A DNA stretch of 64,000 nt from JANQRZ01 sp965214485 (GCA_965214485.1 CBDCBW010000017.1:62001-126000); one strand, 5' to 3'. Numbered from the stretch's first letter, positions 28,111 through 36,489 are shown. Program-made: numbers and translations. The notes: generated by a model from the sequence alone, not told the origin.

Positions 28111-29166
28111 ATGGCTAAGACCATTGTTGGACTTTACGACGACCGCGCCACGGCGCACAAAGTCGTCAGCGATCTCGAAGCCCGAGGCTTCGGCGACGAC
28201 CATCTGCGCTTCACGTCGAACGAGAAAGGCGACCGCAACAGCTACGAAGTGGACGTCGAGAAGGGCGGTACGCCCGATGCTCTCGTCGGCTACGGCGTTC
28301 CCGACGACGAGGCCACCTACTACGCCGAGGCCGTGCGCCGCGGCGGGGCCCTCGTCATCGCCCGCGTCCACGACCAGGACGCCGAAACGGCCGCCGAGAT
28401 CATGGCACGCCACAACCCGGTTCCCTACGGCGAGCGCGACTACGACACGTACGAGGCCGACGCCGACGCGTACACGGGCAAGCAGATCGTTGAGGAGCGT
28501 GAGCGCTACGCCGACCAGGCACAGGCTCGCTTCGAGGAAATCCAGGAGCAGCTCAAGATCGGCAAGCGTGAGTACGTCAAGGGCGGCGTCCGCGTCCACA
28601 AGTACGTGGACACCGACGTCGTCGAGGAAACGCTCCGTCTGCGCGAAGAACACATCGACGTGGACCGCCGCGCTGTGGACCGCAAGCTCACCCCCGAGGA
28701 GGCCGACGCCGCCTTCAACGAGGACGAGATCGAGCTCGTCGAGCGCGCCGAAGAGGCCGTCGTCTCGAAGGAAGCCCGCGTGACCGGCGAGGTCGCTGTC
28801 GGCAAGGAGACCCGCGTCCGCGAAGAGACCGTCGGCGGCGAGGTGCGCAGCACCCGCGTCGAGGTCGAGGAGACCGCAGGCCGAGGTGCCACCGCGAGCG
28901 GCGTCACCTGGGTCGACGTCGAGCCGGACTTCCGCAAGCACTACGGCACGGCCTACGCCTCGACGGACTACGACTACGACCGCTACGAGCCGGCCTACCG
29001 CTACGGCTACGACATGGCATCGGACGCCCGTTACCGCGACCGCGACTTCAACGAGGTCGAAGCGGACCTGCGAAAAGGCTACGTCGATCGCCACGACGAG
29101 AACCTGTGGGAGGAGACGAAAGACGCCGTGCGTCACGCCTATAATAGCGTGCGCCGCACGTTCTAA
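28111..29166 (+). CDS. Three-part stress protein: GSP17M-like + DUF2382 + aromatic tail module
   Basis: A 351-residue protein preceded by a good AGGAGA. Residues 1-95 (TIVGLYDDRATAHKVVSDLEARGF...) resemble the general-stress 17M domain found with DUF2382. Residues ~145-265 form DUF2382 (EIQEQLKIGKREYVKGGVRVHKYV...LRLREEHIDVDRRAVDR). Residues ~275-351 (FRKHYGTAYAS, then YEPAYRYGYDMA...YRDRDFNEVEADLRKGY) are the same module that ends the PRC-barrel protein at 26863. Strong translation signals, shared domains and co-direction suggest that genes 26207-29166 act together as a stress operon. A very stable terminator follows. Confidence 0.85.
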   Translation: MAKTIVGLYDDRATAHKVVSDLEARGFGDDHLRFTSNEKGDRNSYEVDVEKGGTPDALVGYGVPDDEATYYAEAVRRGGALVIARVHDQDAETAAEIMARHNPVPYGERDYDTYEADADAYTGKQIVEERERYADQAQARFEEIQEQLKIGKREYVKGGVRVHKYVDTDVVEETLRLREEHIDVDRRAVDRKLTPEEADAAFNEDEIELVERAEEAVVSKEARVTGEVAVGKETRVREETVGGEVRSTRVEVEETAGRGATASGVTWVDVEPDFRKHYGTAYASTDYDYDRYEPAYRYGYDMASDARYRDRDFNEVEADLRKGYVDRHDENLWEETKDAVRHAYNSVRRTF

Positions 29167-29193
29167 GGCCCCCTCAGCACGTAGGTGTTTTCC

Positions 29194-29236
29194 AGGGCGC
29201 GGCGGCGAGTTTCTCGCTGCCGCGCCCTGTTCTTTT
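29194..29236 (+). terminator. Strong terminator closing the stress module
   Basis: A 16-bp stem with one G-T pair (arm AGGGCGCGGCGGCGAG at 29194-29209, loop TTT, arm ending at 29228) is followed by GTTCTTTT. It is the most stable terminator visible in the window. Confidence 0.9.
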
Positions 29237-29238
29237 CA

Positions 29239-29312
29239 GAGCCTGTTTGAGGAGGTAGAGCGAAGGCGAAGCGGAATGGGTGCTCGCAGTGATGGACTTC
29301 CAAACAGACCTC
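29239..29312. repeat. Partial miniature element related to the 18868 element
   Basis: From GAGCCTGTTTGAGGAGGTAG onward, about 33 of the first 35 bases match the right end of the 18868-19058 element read in reverse. The far side (read inwards GAGGTCTGTTTGG) gives a weak inverted repeat, but no matching TNA duplication is seen. It is probably a decayed or truncated copy. It sits in the 369-base spacer before fadE, together with two operator candidates. Confidence 0.5.
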
Positions 29313-29408
29313 GTGTAACCGCCTGATTTCGGGACGGGTGGGGGTCTAAAGTCGGGCGGGAGGCCGGCGATATTCCTTTTTTGCGCCTCAGCGCGGATCT
29401 TCTTCCCA

Positions 29409-29423
29409 GTTTACACTGTTAAC
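29409..29423. promoter_or_regulatory. Operator candidate 1 upstream of fadE
   Basis: GTTTACACTGTTAAC reads as half-sites GTTTACA / TGTTAAC around a central base, the shape of a TetR-family site. A sister site lies 80 bases downstream. Confidence 0.6.
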
Positions 29424-29488
29424 ATGAGTGAACAAAACGCTTCGTGGACCCGACCGGCGGCCTGGAGCGTTTTCGTTTCTCTTGCGAG

Positions 29489-29503
29489 GTTAACACTGTA
29501 AAC
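29489..29503. promoter_or_regulatory. Operator candidate 2 upstream of fadE
   Basis: GTTAACACTGTAAAC has the same half-sites as 29409-29423 in swapped order and lies 33 bases before the fadE ATG. Two matching palindromes before a single beta-oxidation gene suggest repression by an acyl-CoA-responsive TetR/FadR-like protein; no such regulator is encoded in the window. Confidence 0.6.
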
Positions 29504-29535
29504 CCGACCTTTCCGGCTAACCTGACCCTCTCGAC

Positions 29536-32106
29536 ATGGAATCGCTTGCTCTCTTCGCTGACGTCCCGTGGGGCTGGGCCGTCCTCGGCGTCCTCACCGT
29601 CCTCTTCGCACTCGGCTTCACGGGCGCGCCGCTGTGGCTGTGGGCCGTGGCCGGTCTCGTCGCGCTCGTCGGGTTTGGGGCACCGGTGTGGCTCACGGCA
29701 CTGTTCCTCGTGCTCGCTGTGGTCTTCAACGTTCCGGCGATTCGGCGGTCGGTCCTCACCCGCCCAGTGATGGGGCTGATGGACTCGCTCGGCTTCCTCC
29801 CGACGATCTCACCGACCGAGCAGACGGCCATCGAGGCGGGCACGGTCTGGGTCGAGGGCGAGCTGTTCAGCGGCAAGCCGGACTTCGACCGGATCATGGG
29901 CGAGGCGTTTCCCGAGCTGAGCGAGGAGGAGCAGGCGTTCCTCGACGGACCTGTCGAAGAGCTGTGCCGCATGGCGGACGAGTGGACCACGGTTCAGAGA
30001 AAAGACCTTCCGCCGGACGTGTGGGACTTCATCAAGCGGGAGCGCTTCTTCGGGATGATCATCCCGAAGGAGTACGGCGGCCTCGGGTTCCGGCCGATTG
30101 CCGTCTCGGAGATCATCCAGAAGATCGAGTCGCGCAACGGAATCGCCTCGATCAGCGTGGGGGTGCCGAACTCGCTCGGGCCGGGCGAGCTGCTGATCCA
30201 CTACGGCACCGAGGAGCAGCGCGACTATTACCTGCCCCGGCTCGCCGACGGGCGCGAGGTCCCTGCCTTCGCCCTCACCGAGCCCAACGCCGGCTCCGAC
30301 GCCGGAGCGATCTCCTCGCGCGGCGAGGTCTTTCGCGGCGAGGACGGCGCGCTCTACCTCCGGCTCAACTGGAAGAAGCGCTACATCACGCTCGCTGCGA
30401 TCTCGACCGTCCTCGGCCTGGCCTTCAAGCTCGACGACCCCGACAACCTGCTCGGCAAGGGCACGCACCTCGGCATCTCGTGTGCCCTCATCCCGACCGA
30501 CAGCGAGGGCGTCGTCCTCGGGCGGCGGCACGACCCGCTCGGCGCGCCGTTCTACAACTGCCCGACCGAGGGGCACGACGTGGTGGTCCCGCTCGAGTTT
30601 GCGCTCATCGGCGGGGCCGAGGGGGCCGGGCTGGGCTGGAAGATGCTGATGGAGAGCCTCGCCGCCGGGCGGGGGATCACGCTCCCGGCGGGATCGGCGG
30701 GCCGGATCAAGCTCACGGCCCGCGCCGTCGGGGCCCACGCGCGCGTCCGACAGCAGTTCGGGATGCCCATCGGGAAGTTCGAGGGGATCGAGGAGCCGCT
30801 GGCCCGGATCGGGGGCGCGACCTACCTCCTCGACGCGGCGCGGCGCTACACCTGCGGCGGGATCATGCACGGAGCCAAACCCGCCGTCGTCACGGCGATG
30901 CTGAAGTACTACTCGACTGAACTGTCGCGCGAGGTGATCAACGACGGCATGGACGTCCTCGCCGGCAACGGGATCAGCCGGGGGCCGCGCAACATCCTCG
31001 CTCACCACTACATCGGCGCGCCGATCTCGATCACGGTCGAGGGCGCGAACATCTTGACGCGGACGCTGATGATCTTCGGGCAGGGCGCGATCCGCTGCCA
31101 CCCGTACGCTTACCGCGAGATCGAAGCGCTCATGGCGAAGGACGTGGCGGCGTTCGACGGGGCGTTCTGGAAGCACATCGGACACGTCGTCCGCAACGCC
31201 TTCCGGGCGCTCGGGCTGAGCGCGACGCGCGGTCTCTTCGCCGGCGCGCCGGTCGGCGGTCCGACGCGGCGCTACTGGCAGAAGCTGGCGTGGACGAGCG
31301 CCTCGTTCGCGTTCCTCGCGGACCTCGCGATGGGCACGCTCGGCGGCGACCTCAAGCGCAAGGAAAAACTCACCGGCCGCTTCGCCGACATCTTCTCGTG
31401 GATGTACCTCGGCGCGACGGTCCTGCACCGCTTCGAGGCGGAGGGCCGCCGGAAGGACGACGAGCCGTTCATGCGCTGGGCGATGGAGCGGGCGTTCGCG
31501 GAAATCCAGAACGCCTTCGACGGGCTCTACGCCAACCTCGAGGTGCCGGGCGCGACGTGGTTCTTCCGAGGCCCCGTCGCCGCGTGGAGCCGGACCAACC
31601 GGCTGGGCTCGGTGCCGTCCGACGCGCTCGGGCACGACGTGGCGCAGGCTCTCCAAACGCCCGGCGCGCAGCGCGACCGCCTCACCGCAGGCATGTACGT
31701 TCCGACCGAAAGGGAGGAGGCGCTCGGGCGTCTCGAGTGGGCGCTCGGGCTGGCCTACGAATCGGAGGCGGTGATGCAGAAGATCAAAAAGGCGATCCGC
31801 CGGAAAGAGCTGCCGCGCAAGGTCGCCGCGCCCGTTCTCGTCGAGCAGGCCGTCGAGAAGGGCATCATCACGCCCGTGGAAGCGCAGCTTCTCCAGGACG
31901 CCAACGCGGCCCGGCAGGATGCCATTCAGGTGGACAGCTTCACGCTCGAAGAGTACAACCAGAACGCCGTGCCGATGGAGCCCGCGGAGCCCGCCTCCAG
32001 CGTGTCCGGCGACGGCGCGACGAACGACACGGTCTTCGAAAGCTCCGGCGGCACAGCCTACGGTGCCGCCACCGCGCCGACCGAGCCGTCCGTGAAGAAG
32101 CTCTAG
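29536..32106 (+). CDS. fadE: Acyl-CoA dehydrogenase, FadE type
   Basis: An 856-residue protein, the length class of E. coli FadE. The N-terminal ~75 residues hold two or three hydrophobic helices (GWAVLGVLTVLFALGFTGAPLWLW...), so it is probably membrane-associated. The dehydrogenase core follows: RFFGMIIPKEYGGLGF, AFALTEPNAGSDAGAISS, then MLMESLAAGRGITLPAGSAG and ITVEGANILTRTLMIFGQGAIRCHP. A FadE-specific C-terminal extension runs to the end. It would introduce the trans-2 double bond using FAD, feeding FadN and FadA. Two palindromic operator candidates precede it. A GC-rich hairpin follows. Confidence 0.93.
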   Translation: MESLALFADVPWGWAVLGVLTVLFALGFTGAPLWLWAVAGLVALVGFGAPVWLTALFLVLAVVFNVPAIRRSVLTRPVMGLMDSLGFLPTISPTEQTAIEAGTVWVEGELFSGKPDFDRIMGEAFPELSEEEQAFLDGPVEELCRMADEWTTVQRKDLPPDVWDFIKRERFFGMIIPKEYGGLGFRPIAVSEIIQKIESRNGIASISVGVPNSLGPGELLIHYGTEEQRDYYLPRLADGREVPAFALTEPNAGSDAGAISSRGEVFRGEDGALYLRLNWKKRYITLAAISTVLGLAFKLDDPDNLLGKGTHLGISCALIPTDSEGVVLGRRHDPLGAPFYNCPTEGHDVVVPLEFALIGGAEGAGLGWKMLMESLAAGRGITLPAGSAGRIKLTARAVGAHARVRQQFGMPIGKFEGIEEPLARIGGATYLLDAARRYTCGGIMHGAKPAVVTAMLKYYSTELSREVINDGMDVLAGNGISRGPRNILAHHYIGAPISITVEGANILTRTLMIFGQGAIRCHPYAYREIEALMAKDVAAFDGAFWKHIGHVVRNAFRALGLSATRGLFAGAPVGGPTRRYWQKLAWTSASFAFLADLAMGTLGGDLKRKEKLTGRFADIFSWMYLGATVLHRFEAEGRRKDDEPFMRWAMERAFAEIQNAFDGLYANLEVPGATWFFRGPVAAWSRTNRLGSVPSDALGHDVAQALQTPGAQRDRLTAGMYVPTEREEALGRLEWALGLAYESEAVMQKIKKAIRRKELPRKVAAPVLVEQAVEKGIITPVEAQLLQDANAARQDAIQVDSFTLEEYNQNAVPMEPAEPASSVSGDGATNDTVFESSGGTAYGAATAPTEPSVKKL

Positions 32107-32144
32107 CCGGCTCCACCGCTTGGCCCCGTCGCAGCAAGGTCCGG

Positions 32145-32169
32145 GGGGGCGCGCCGCCGGCGCGCCCCC
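32145..32169 (+). terminator. GC-rich hairpin after fadE
   Basis: Arm GGGGGCGCGCC, loop GCC, arm GGCGCGCCCCC. There is no T-tract, so it may be a weak or Rho-assisted end. Confidence 0.5.
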
Positions 32170-32247
32170 TCCGGCGTTCGGCTCCGCCGCGTCGTACCTT
32201 GCGCGACTCTTCACCACCGCTCCCTCGGAGCAGGTCCGAGGGCTACG

Positions 32248-32365
32248 AGCATCGCTTACGTCCCTCGCTACACGGTCGAGGACATGAAACACTGGGAGGA
32301 CCGCTGGGAGCTGATCGGCGGGCTGCCCTACGCGATGAGTCCCGCGCCCAGAATCCCGCACCAAC
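32248..32365 (+). pseudogene. Uma2-family (DUF820) endonuclease remnant
   Basis: The frame through ATG 32284 reads AYVPRYTVEDMKHWEDRWEL, then IGGLPYAMSPAPRIPHQ. This is the N-terminal signature of Uma2 proteins (YTxEDYxxWEGRWELIDGxPYxMSPAPxxxHQ). The sequence stops exactly where a 161-bp miniature element begins, and nothing of the remaining ~150 residues is found on its far side. The gene is therefore a truncated relic. Confidence 0.7.
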
Positions 32366-32367
32366 TA

Positions 32368-32528
32368 GGCTGTGTTTGGAAAATCCACTTCCGGCCTGCA
32401 CACGGCCTCTGCCTTCGCTCACAGCGTGGTGCTGCATCGCCGCAGCGGTGCTACGGCTGCTTCGCGCGCCTTGTGAAGCGAAGACATCTGCTCGTGCTCG
32501 GCACCAGACTGAATATCCAGACACAGCC
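32368..32528. mobile_element. 161-bp miniature inverted-repeat element inside the Uma2 remnant
   Basis: The ends GGCTGTGTTTGGA (left) and GGCTGTGTCTGGA (right, read inwards) are near-perfect terminal repeats. TA flanks both sides (32366-32367 and 32529-32530), a 2-bp duplication typical of IS427-type IS5 relatives. No coding capacity. It has the same size and flanking TA as the 162-bp elements at 47633 and 49186 but a different interior. Confidence 0.75.
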
Positions 32529-32546
32529 TAACCCATCCGATCCCAC

Positions 32547-33401
32547 ATGCCAGAGATCTACCGAAGTGACCTTCTGAGCGGCGAGCACGTCGTCATCACC
32601 GGTGGGGGGACGGGGCTAGGGCGCGTGATGGCGATGCGGGCTGCCTCGCTCGGAGCCGCCGTCACGATCTGCGGTCGGCGCGAAGAGCCGCTGGAGAAAA
32701 CCGTTGGGGACATCCGCGACGCCGGAGGCAAGGCGGAGGGCATCTCGTGCAACGTCCGCGAGGCCGAGAGCGTCGCCGCGTTTTTCGACGAGGCCGAAGA
32801 GCGGCAGGGGCCGGTGACGCGGCTCGTCAACAACGCCGCCGCCAACTTCCTCTCGGCCTCCGCCGAGCTCAGCCCGAACGGCTTCGACGCGATCGTCAAG
32901 ACCAACCTCTACGGCTCGTTCTACTGCACCCAACAGTGCGGCCGGCGGTGGATCGAGCGCGCGACGCCCGGCGTCGTGCTCTCGATTGCGACGACCTACG
33001 CCGAGACCGGGAGCGCCTTCGTCCTCCCGAGCGCTGTCTCGAAGGCGGGCATCGTGGCGATGACGAAGTCGCTCGCGGCGGAGTGGGGGACCTACGGCAT
33101 CCGCCTCAACTGCATCGCCCCCGGCCCCTTCCCAACCGAGGGCGCGTGGAGCCGCCTCGTCCCCGACGAGGAGATGGCCGAAAACATGCGCAAGCGCGTC
33201 CCCCTCGCCCGCTTCGGCGAGCCGGACGAGCTGGGCGACCTCGCCATCTTTCTCCTCTCCGAAGGGGCGTCCTACCTCACCGGCGAGACCATCGCGCTCG
33301 ACGGCGGCGAGGTCCTCGCGGCGGGTGGGCAGTTCAACGACTTCATCAAGATGCCGCGCGAGGGCGTCCTGCAGGTCCTCGCGATGATGCGCGGAGCGTA
33401 G
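32547..33401 (+). CDS. 2,4-dienoyl-CoA reductase-like SDR (DECR1 type)
   Basis: A 284-residue short-chain dehydrogenase. NADP-binding GGGTGLGR is at ~19-26, NNAAANF at ~95-101 and NLYGSF at ~120-125. The canonical YxxxK is absent; instead Tyr151 (TTYAETGSAF) and Lys166 (AVSKAG) are 15 apart. That is exactly the spacing of Tyr199/Lys214 in human DECR1, and NCIAPGPFPTEGAWSRL also matches that family. It would reduce dienoyl-CoA intermediates so that unsaturated fatty acids can enter beta-oxidation, fitting the neighbouring fadE. Confidence 0.88.
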   Translation: MPEIYRSDLLSGEHVVITGGGTGLGRVMAMRAASLGAAVTICGRREEPLEKTVGDIRDAGGKAEGISCNVREAESVAAFFDEAEERQGPVTRLVNNAAANFLSASAELSPNGFDAIVKTNLYGSFYCTQQCGRRWIERATPGVVLSIATTYAETGSAFVLPSAVSKAGIVAMTKSLAAEWGTYGIRLNCIAPGPFPTEGAWSRLVPDEEMAENMRKRVPLARFGEPDELGDLAIFLLSEGASYLTGETIALDGGEVLAAGGQFNDFIKMPREGVLQVLAMMRGA

Positions 33402-33469
33402 GAGAGGGGGGCGACCCCACGGGGCGGCCCTGGCGAGGACTGGCCGTGCAGTTTTTTTAGCACCCTCTC

Positions 33470-33498
33470 TTGACACAGGGGGGGCGAGCGACTACTTT
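33470..33498 (+). promoter_or_regulatory. Sigma-70-like promoter of the blaI-type operon
   Basis: TTGACA (33470-33475), a 17-base spacer and TACTTT (33493-33498). The operator palindrome follows within seven bases, about where transcription should start. Confidence 0.7.
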
Positions 33499-33504
33499 AG
33501 GTCT

Positions 33505-33520
33505 TGCTAAAAAATTAGCA
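33505..33520. promoter_or_regulatory. Operator candidate for the BlaI-type repressor
   Basis: TGCTAAAAAATTAGCA has arms TGCTAA and TTAGCA. It overlaps the expected start of transcription. A second half-site TTAGCA lies near 33457. The position suits autorepression by the BlaI-like protein encoded next. Confidence 0.65.
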
Positions 33521-33578
33521 CCGGGTGCAACTCCTGGTTTCGCGCGCCCGTAGCGCCTCCCGACCAACGGCTCCTGCC

Positions 33579-33956
33579 ATGTCTGCTACCCTCAGCCGCC
33601 GCGAGCGGCAAATCATGGACGTCGTCTACCGGCGCGGCGAAGCCACCGCCGCTGAGGTGGCCGACGGCCTCGCCGACCCGCCGAGCTACTCGGCGGTCCG
33701 CGCGCTGCTCCGCATCCTCGAAGAGAAAGGGCACCTCGCCCACACGCAGGACGGCCCGCGCTACGTCTACCACCCGACGGTGGCACCGGAGAAGGCCCGG
33801 CGCTCGGCGCTGCGCCACGTCGTCCGCACGTTCTTCGACGACTCTGCCGAGCGCGCGGTGGCTGCGCTCCTCAGCTCGGAGGGGAAGAACCTGTCGAGCG
33901 ACGAGTTGGACCACCTCGCTTCTCTCATCGAAAAAGCCAGAACGGAGGGCCGCTAG
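33579..33956 (+). CDS. BlaI/MecI/CopY-family transcriptional repressor
   Basis: A 125-residue winged-helix protein: LSRRERQIMDVVYRRGEATAAEVADGL, then SYSAVRALLRILEEKGHLAHTQDGPRYVYHP, the standard BlaI DNA-binding domain. A C-terminal dimerisation helix follows (LSSDELDHLASLIEKAR). The start is ATG 33579; an earlier in-frame ATG would lie inside the operator/leader. It is separated by one base from the M56 peptidase gene, the classical blaI-blaR1 arrangement, so the peptidase probably controls cleavage of this repressor. Confidence 0.92.
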   Translation: MSATLSRRERQIMDVVYRRGEATAAEVADGLADPPSYSAVRALLRILEEKGHLAHTQDGPRYVYHPTVAPEKARRSALRHVVRTFFDDSAERAVAALLSSEGKNLSSDELDHLASLIEKARTEGR

Positions 33957-33957
33957 C

Positions 33958-36489
33958 ATGAACCTCGTGACCACCCTCGGCCCGTCCGACGGGGCCGCCC
34001 TGATCGTCGCGGTTGCCGTCAAGGGCACGCTGCTTCTCCTGACGGCCTTCCTGGTCGTTGGGCTGATGCGCCGGGCGTCGGCGGCGACGCGGCACGCGGT
34101 CTGGACGGTGGCTTTCGCCGCTGTGCTTGCGCTGCCTGCGCTGTTCGCCGTGCTTCCCGTCTGGCAGGTGCCGGTGCTGACCGGCCCGTCGCCGACCGGG
34201 CTCTTCGCTCCGCCGCCGCCCGTCGCTCCGGCAGCCCCGGCGGTCGCGCCGTCGCCGCCGCCTTCTGGGGCACGACCGGACCAGGTGTGGGACGACGGGG
34301 TGGCACCGCTCGCTGGGGAGCACCGGGAGGGTGCGGCTCCCGGCGGCGAGCGGATAGAACGGGTCTGGCTTTCGGCCTCACAGCCGACGCCGCTGGAGGA
34401 CGGGCGCGCGTGGCTGCTGCTGGCGTGGGCAGTGGGAGCCGGGCTCGTCGCGGCCCGGTGGGTCTTCGGGCTCGTCGGCGCGTGGCGGCTCGTGCAGCGC
34501 GCCGAGCCGGTCTACGACCTGGGCTGGCTGGAGCTGAAGGAGCGGGTCGCCTTCGGCCTCGACCTCAAACAGCCGGTGCGGCTGCTCCGCAGCGAGCGCG
34601 TCACGGTGCCGGTCGCGTGCGGGCTGAGCTCGCCCGTGGTGCTGCTGCCCGCCGCCGCCGACGCGTGGCCCGAGGACCGCCGCGAGGTCGTCCTCACGCA
34701 CGAGCTGGCCCACATCCTCCGCCGCGACTGCGCGACGCAGCTCGTCGCGCAGGCCGCGCTCGTCGTCCACTGGTTCAACCCGCTGGCGTGGCTCGCCTAC
34801 CGCCGCTCGCTCCTCGATCGCGAGCACGCCTGCGACGACTTCGTGCTCAACAACGGCAACCGCGCCTCCGACTACGCGGGCCACCTCGTGCACATCGCGC
34901 GCGGCTTCCGCCGCGAGTCCCTCGCCCTCAGCGCCGCCGCGCCGATGGCCCGCCGCTCGAATCTCGAAGGCCGCATCCTCTCGATCCTCGAAGCCGGGCA
35001 GAACCGGAGGGGCGCGAGCCGGGGGATGCTCGCCGTCTTCGGCGTGCTCGCGCTGGGGCTCGTGCTCCCGCTCGCCGCGTTCCAGCCGGTCGAGTCCGAG
35101 CCGGGGGAGGGCGCGGTGAGCCTCGCGCGCGCCGGGGTGGAAGCGGCACCCGCACCGCAGCCCGAGCCGGTACGGAGCGCGCTGTCCGACGACAGGTTCA
35201 GGTGGGAGGGCCGCGTCGGGGCCGGCGGCTTCGTCGAGGTCCACGGGGTCAACGGCTCGGTCCGCGCCCGCACCGGGGCCGGCGACCAGGTCCGCGTCGA
35301 GGCCGAGAAGAAGTCCAGGCGGGGCCGCGAGGACGAGGTCGAGATCGTCGTCCACGAGGGGGCCGGCGGGGTCGTCGTGTGCGCCGTCTATCCGGGGCAG
35401 CGCGCCGGTTGCCGTCCCGGCCAGGGGGCCGAGGGCACCGTCCGCGACAGCGACGTGAGCGTGCAGTTCGAGATCGTCCTCCCGGAGGACGTGCGGCTCG
35501 TTGCCCGCACCGTCAACGGCAGCGTCAAGACCGGAACGCTCGGGGCCGACGTGGAGGCCGCCACCGTCAACGGCAGCATCGAGACCGCCTCCCGGGGCGA
35601 CGTGGCGGCGAAGACCGTCAACGGCAGCGTCCGCGCCGAGGCCGCCGGGACCGTCCGCGCCGCCACCGTCAACGGCAGCATCAGCGCCCGCATGGGCCGC
35701 GCCGACTGGGACGGCACGCTCGACCTCGGGACCACGAACGGCAGCATCACGCTCGAGCTCCCGGACGACTTCAGCGCCACCGTCCGCGCCGAGGTACAGA
35801 CCGGCAGCATCAAGTCCGACTTCCCGCTCCGGGTTCGCCGCACCGGCTACACCGGGGCCGAAGCCGAGGGGCAGATCGGAGACGGCGGTCGCCTGCTGAA
35901 CCTGGAGGTGCTCAACGGCAGCATCAAGCTGCGCCGCGCCGTGGCCTTCGGGACGAGCATCGGAGACGTCCGGGACCACCAACGCCGGGTGGAGGAGCAG
36001 GCCCGCCGCGTCGAAGAACAGTACCACGAACAGTACCACGACCTCGCCGCGCAGGCCCTCGCCGACATCGGTCCCGTGATGGAGCACGCGGTGGCCGAGG
36101 CGGGCCGCGCGATGGACGAGATCGACTTCGAGGGCGAGGTCGCCGCCGTGCTCGCTGCCGTCGATTGGGAGGGGATGCGGGGCGACATCGAAGACGCCCT
36201 GGCGGAGGTCGAAGCCAAGACCGAGTGGAACCTCGAACACGGGACGGACTGGGAGCACGAGTGGGACCACGCCGAGGACGAGATCGCCGACGCCCTCGAC
36301 GGCGTCCGCGACGAGCTGGCCGACGTCGAGGAGGAGCTCGCCGAAGGCGGGAGGCGCGGCAGCGCCGAGCGCGAGCTGCGCGCGGCCCAGGCCGCCCTCC
36401 GGCAGGCTGAGCGCGCCCTCGAACGGGCCCTCCGCGACGCCCGGCAGCGCCTCCACCGCTACGACGCGGACCGCCCGGACGAGCCGTAG
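33958..36489 (+). CDS. BlaR1-like M56 membrane peptidase fused to a DUF4097-like VNGS repeat domain
   Basis: An 843-residue protein. Residues 1-370 form a BlaR1/MecR1 M56 metallopeptidase: membrane helices, the zinc motif HELAH at 248-252, and the downstream ligand region DREHACDDFVL. A further helix (MLAVFGVLALGLVLPLAAF) leads to the exterior. Where BlaR1 would carry a penicillin-binding sensor, residues ~420-665 hold a DUF4097-type beta-solenoid with seven or eight VNGS/TNGS/LNGS turns. The tail (~680-843) is a highly charged coiled coil (EAEVEAKTEW...EELAEGG). A single-protein sensor of envelope state that triggers cleavage of the adjacent BlaI-like repressor is likely, but the ligand is unknown. 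Confidence 0.88.
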   Translation: MNLVTTLGPSDGAALIVAVAVKGTLLLLTAFLVVGLMRRASAATRHAVWTVAFAAVLALPALFAVLPVWQVPVLTGPSPTGLFAPPPPVAPAAPAVAPSPPPSGARPDQVWDDGVAPLAGEHREGAAPGGERIERVWLSASQPTPLEDGRAWLLLAWAVGAGLVAARWVFGLVGAWRLVQRAEPVYDLGWLELKERVAFGLDLKQPVRLLRSERVTVPVACGLSSPVVLLPAAADAWPEDRREVVLTHELAHILRRDCATQLVAQAALVVHWFNPLAWLAYRRSLLDREHACDDFVLNNGNRASDYAGHLVHIARGFRRESLALSAAAPMARRSNLEGRILSILEAGQNRRGASRGMLAVFGVLALGLVLPLAAFQPVESEPGEGAVSLARAGVEAAPAPQPEPVRSALSDDRFRWEGRVGAGGFVEVHGVNGSVRARTGAGDQVRVEAEKKSRRGREDEVEIVVHEGAGGVVVCAVYPGQRAGCRPGQGAEGTVRDSDVSVQFEIVLPEDVRLVARTVNGSVKTGTLGADVEAATVNGSIETASRGDVAAKTVNGSVRAEAAGTVRAATVNGSISARMGRADWDGTLDLGTTNGSITLELPDDFSATVRAEVQTGSIKSDFPLRVRRTGYTGAEAEGQIGDGGRLLNLEVLNGSIKLRRAVAFGTSIGDVRDHQRRVEEQARRVEEQYHEQYHDLAAQALADIGPVMEHAVAEAGRAMDEIDFEGEVAAVLAAVDWEGMRGDIEDALAEVEAKTEWNLEHGTDWEHEWDHAEDEIADALDGVRDELADVEEELAEGGRRGSAERELRAAQAALRQAERALERALRDARQRLHRYDADRPDEP

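Noticed and set aside
32547..33401. The SDR enzyme considered inactive because YxxxK is missing
   Set aside because: The dienoyl-CoA reductase family uses a Tyr 15 residues before the Lys, and this spacing is present here.
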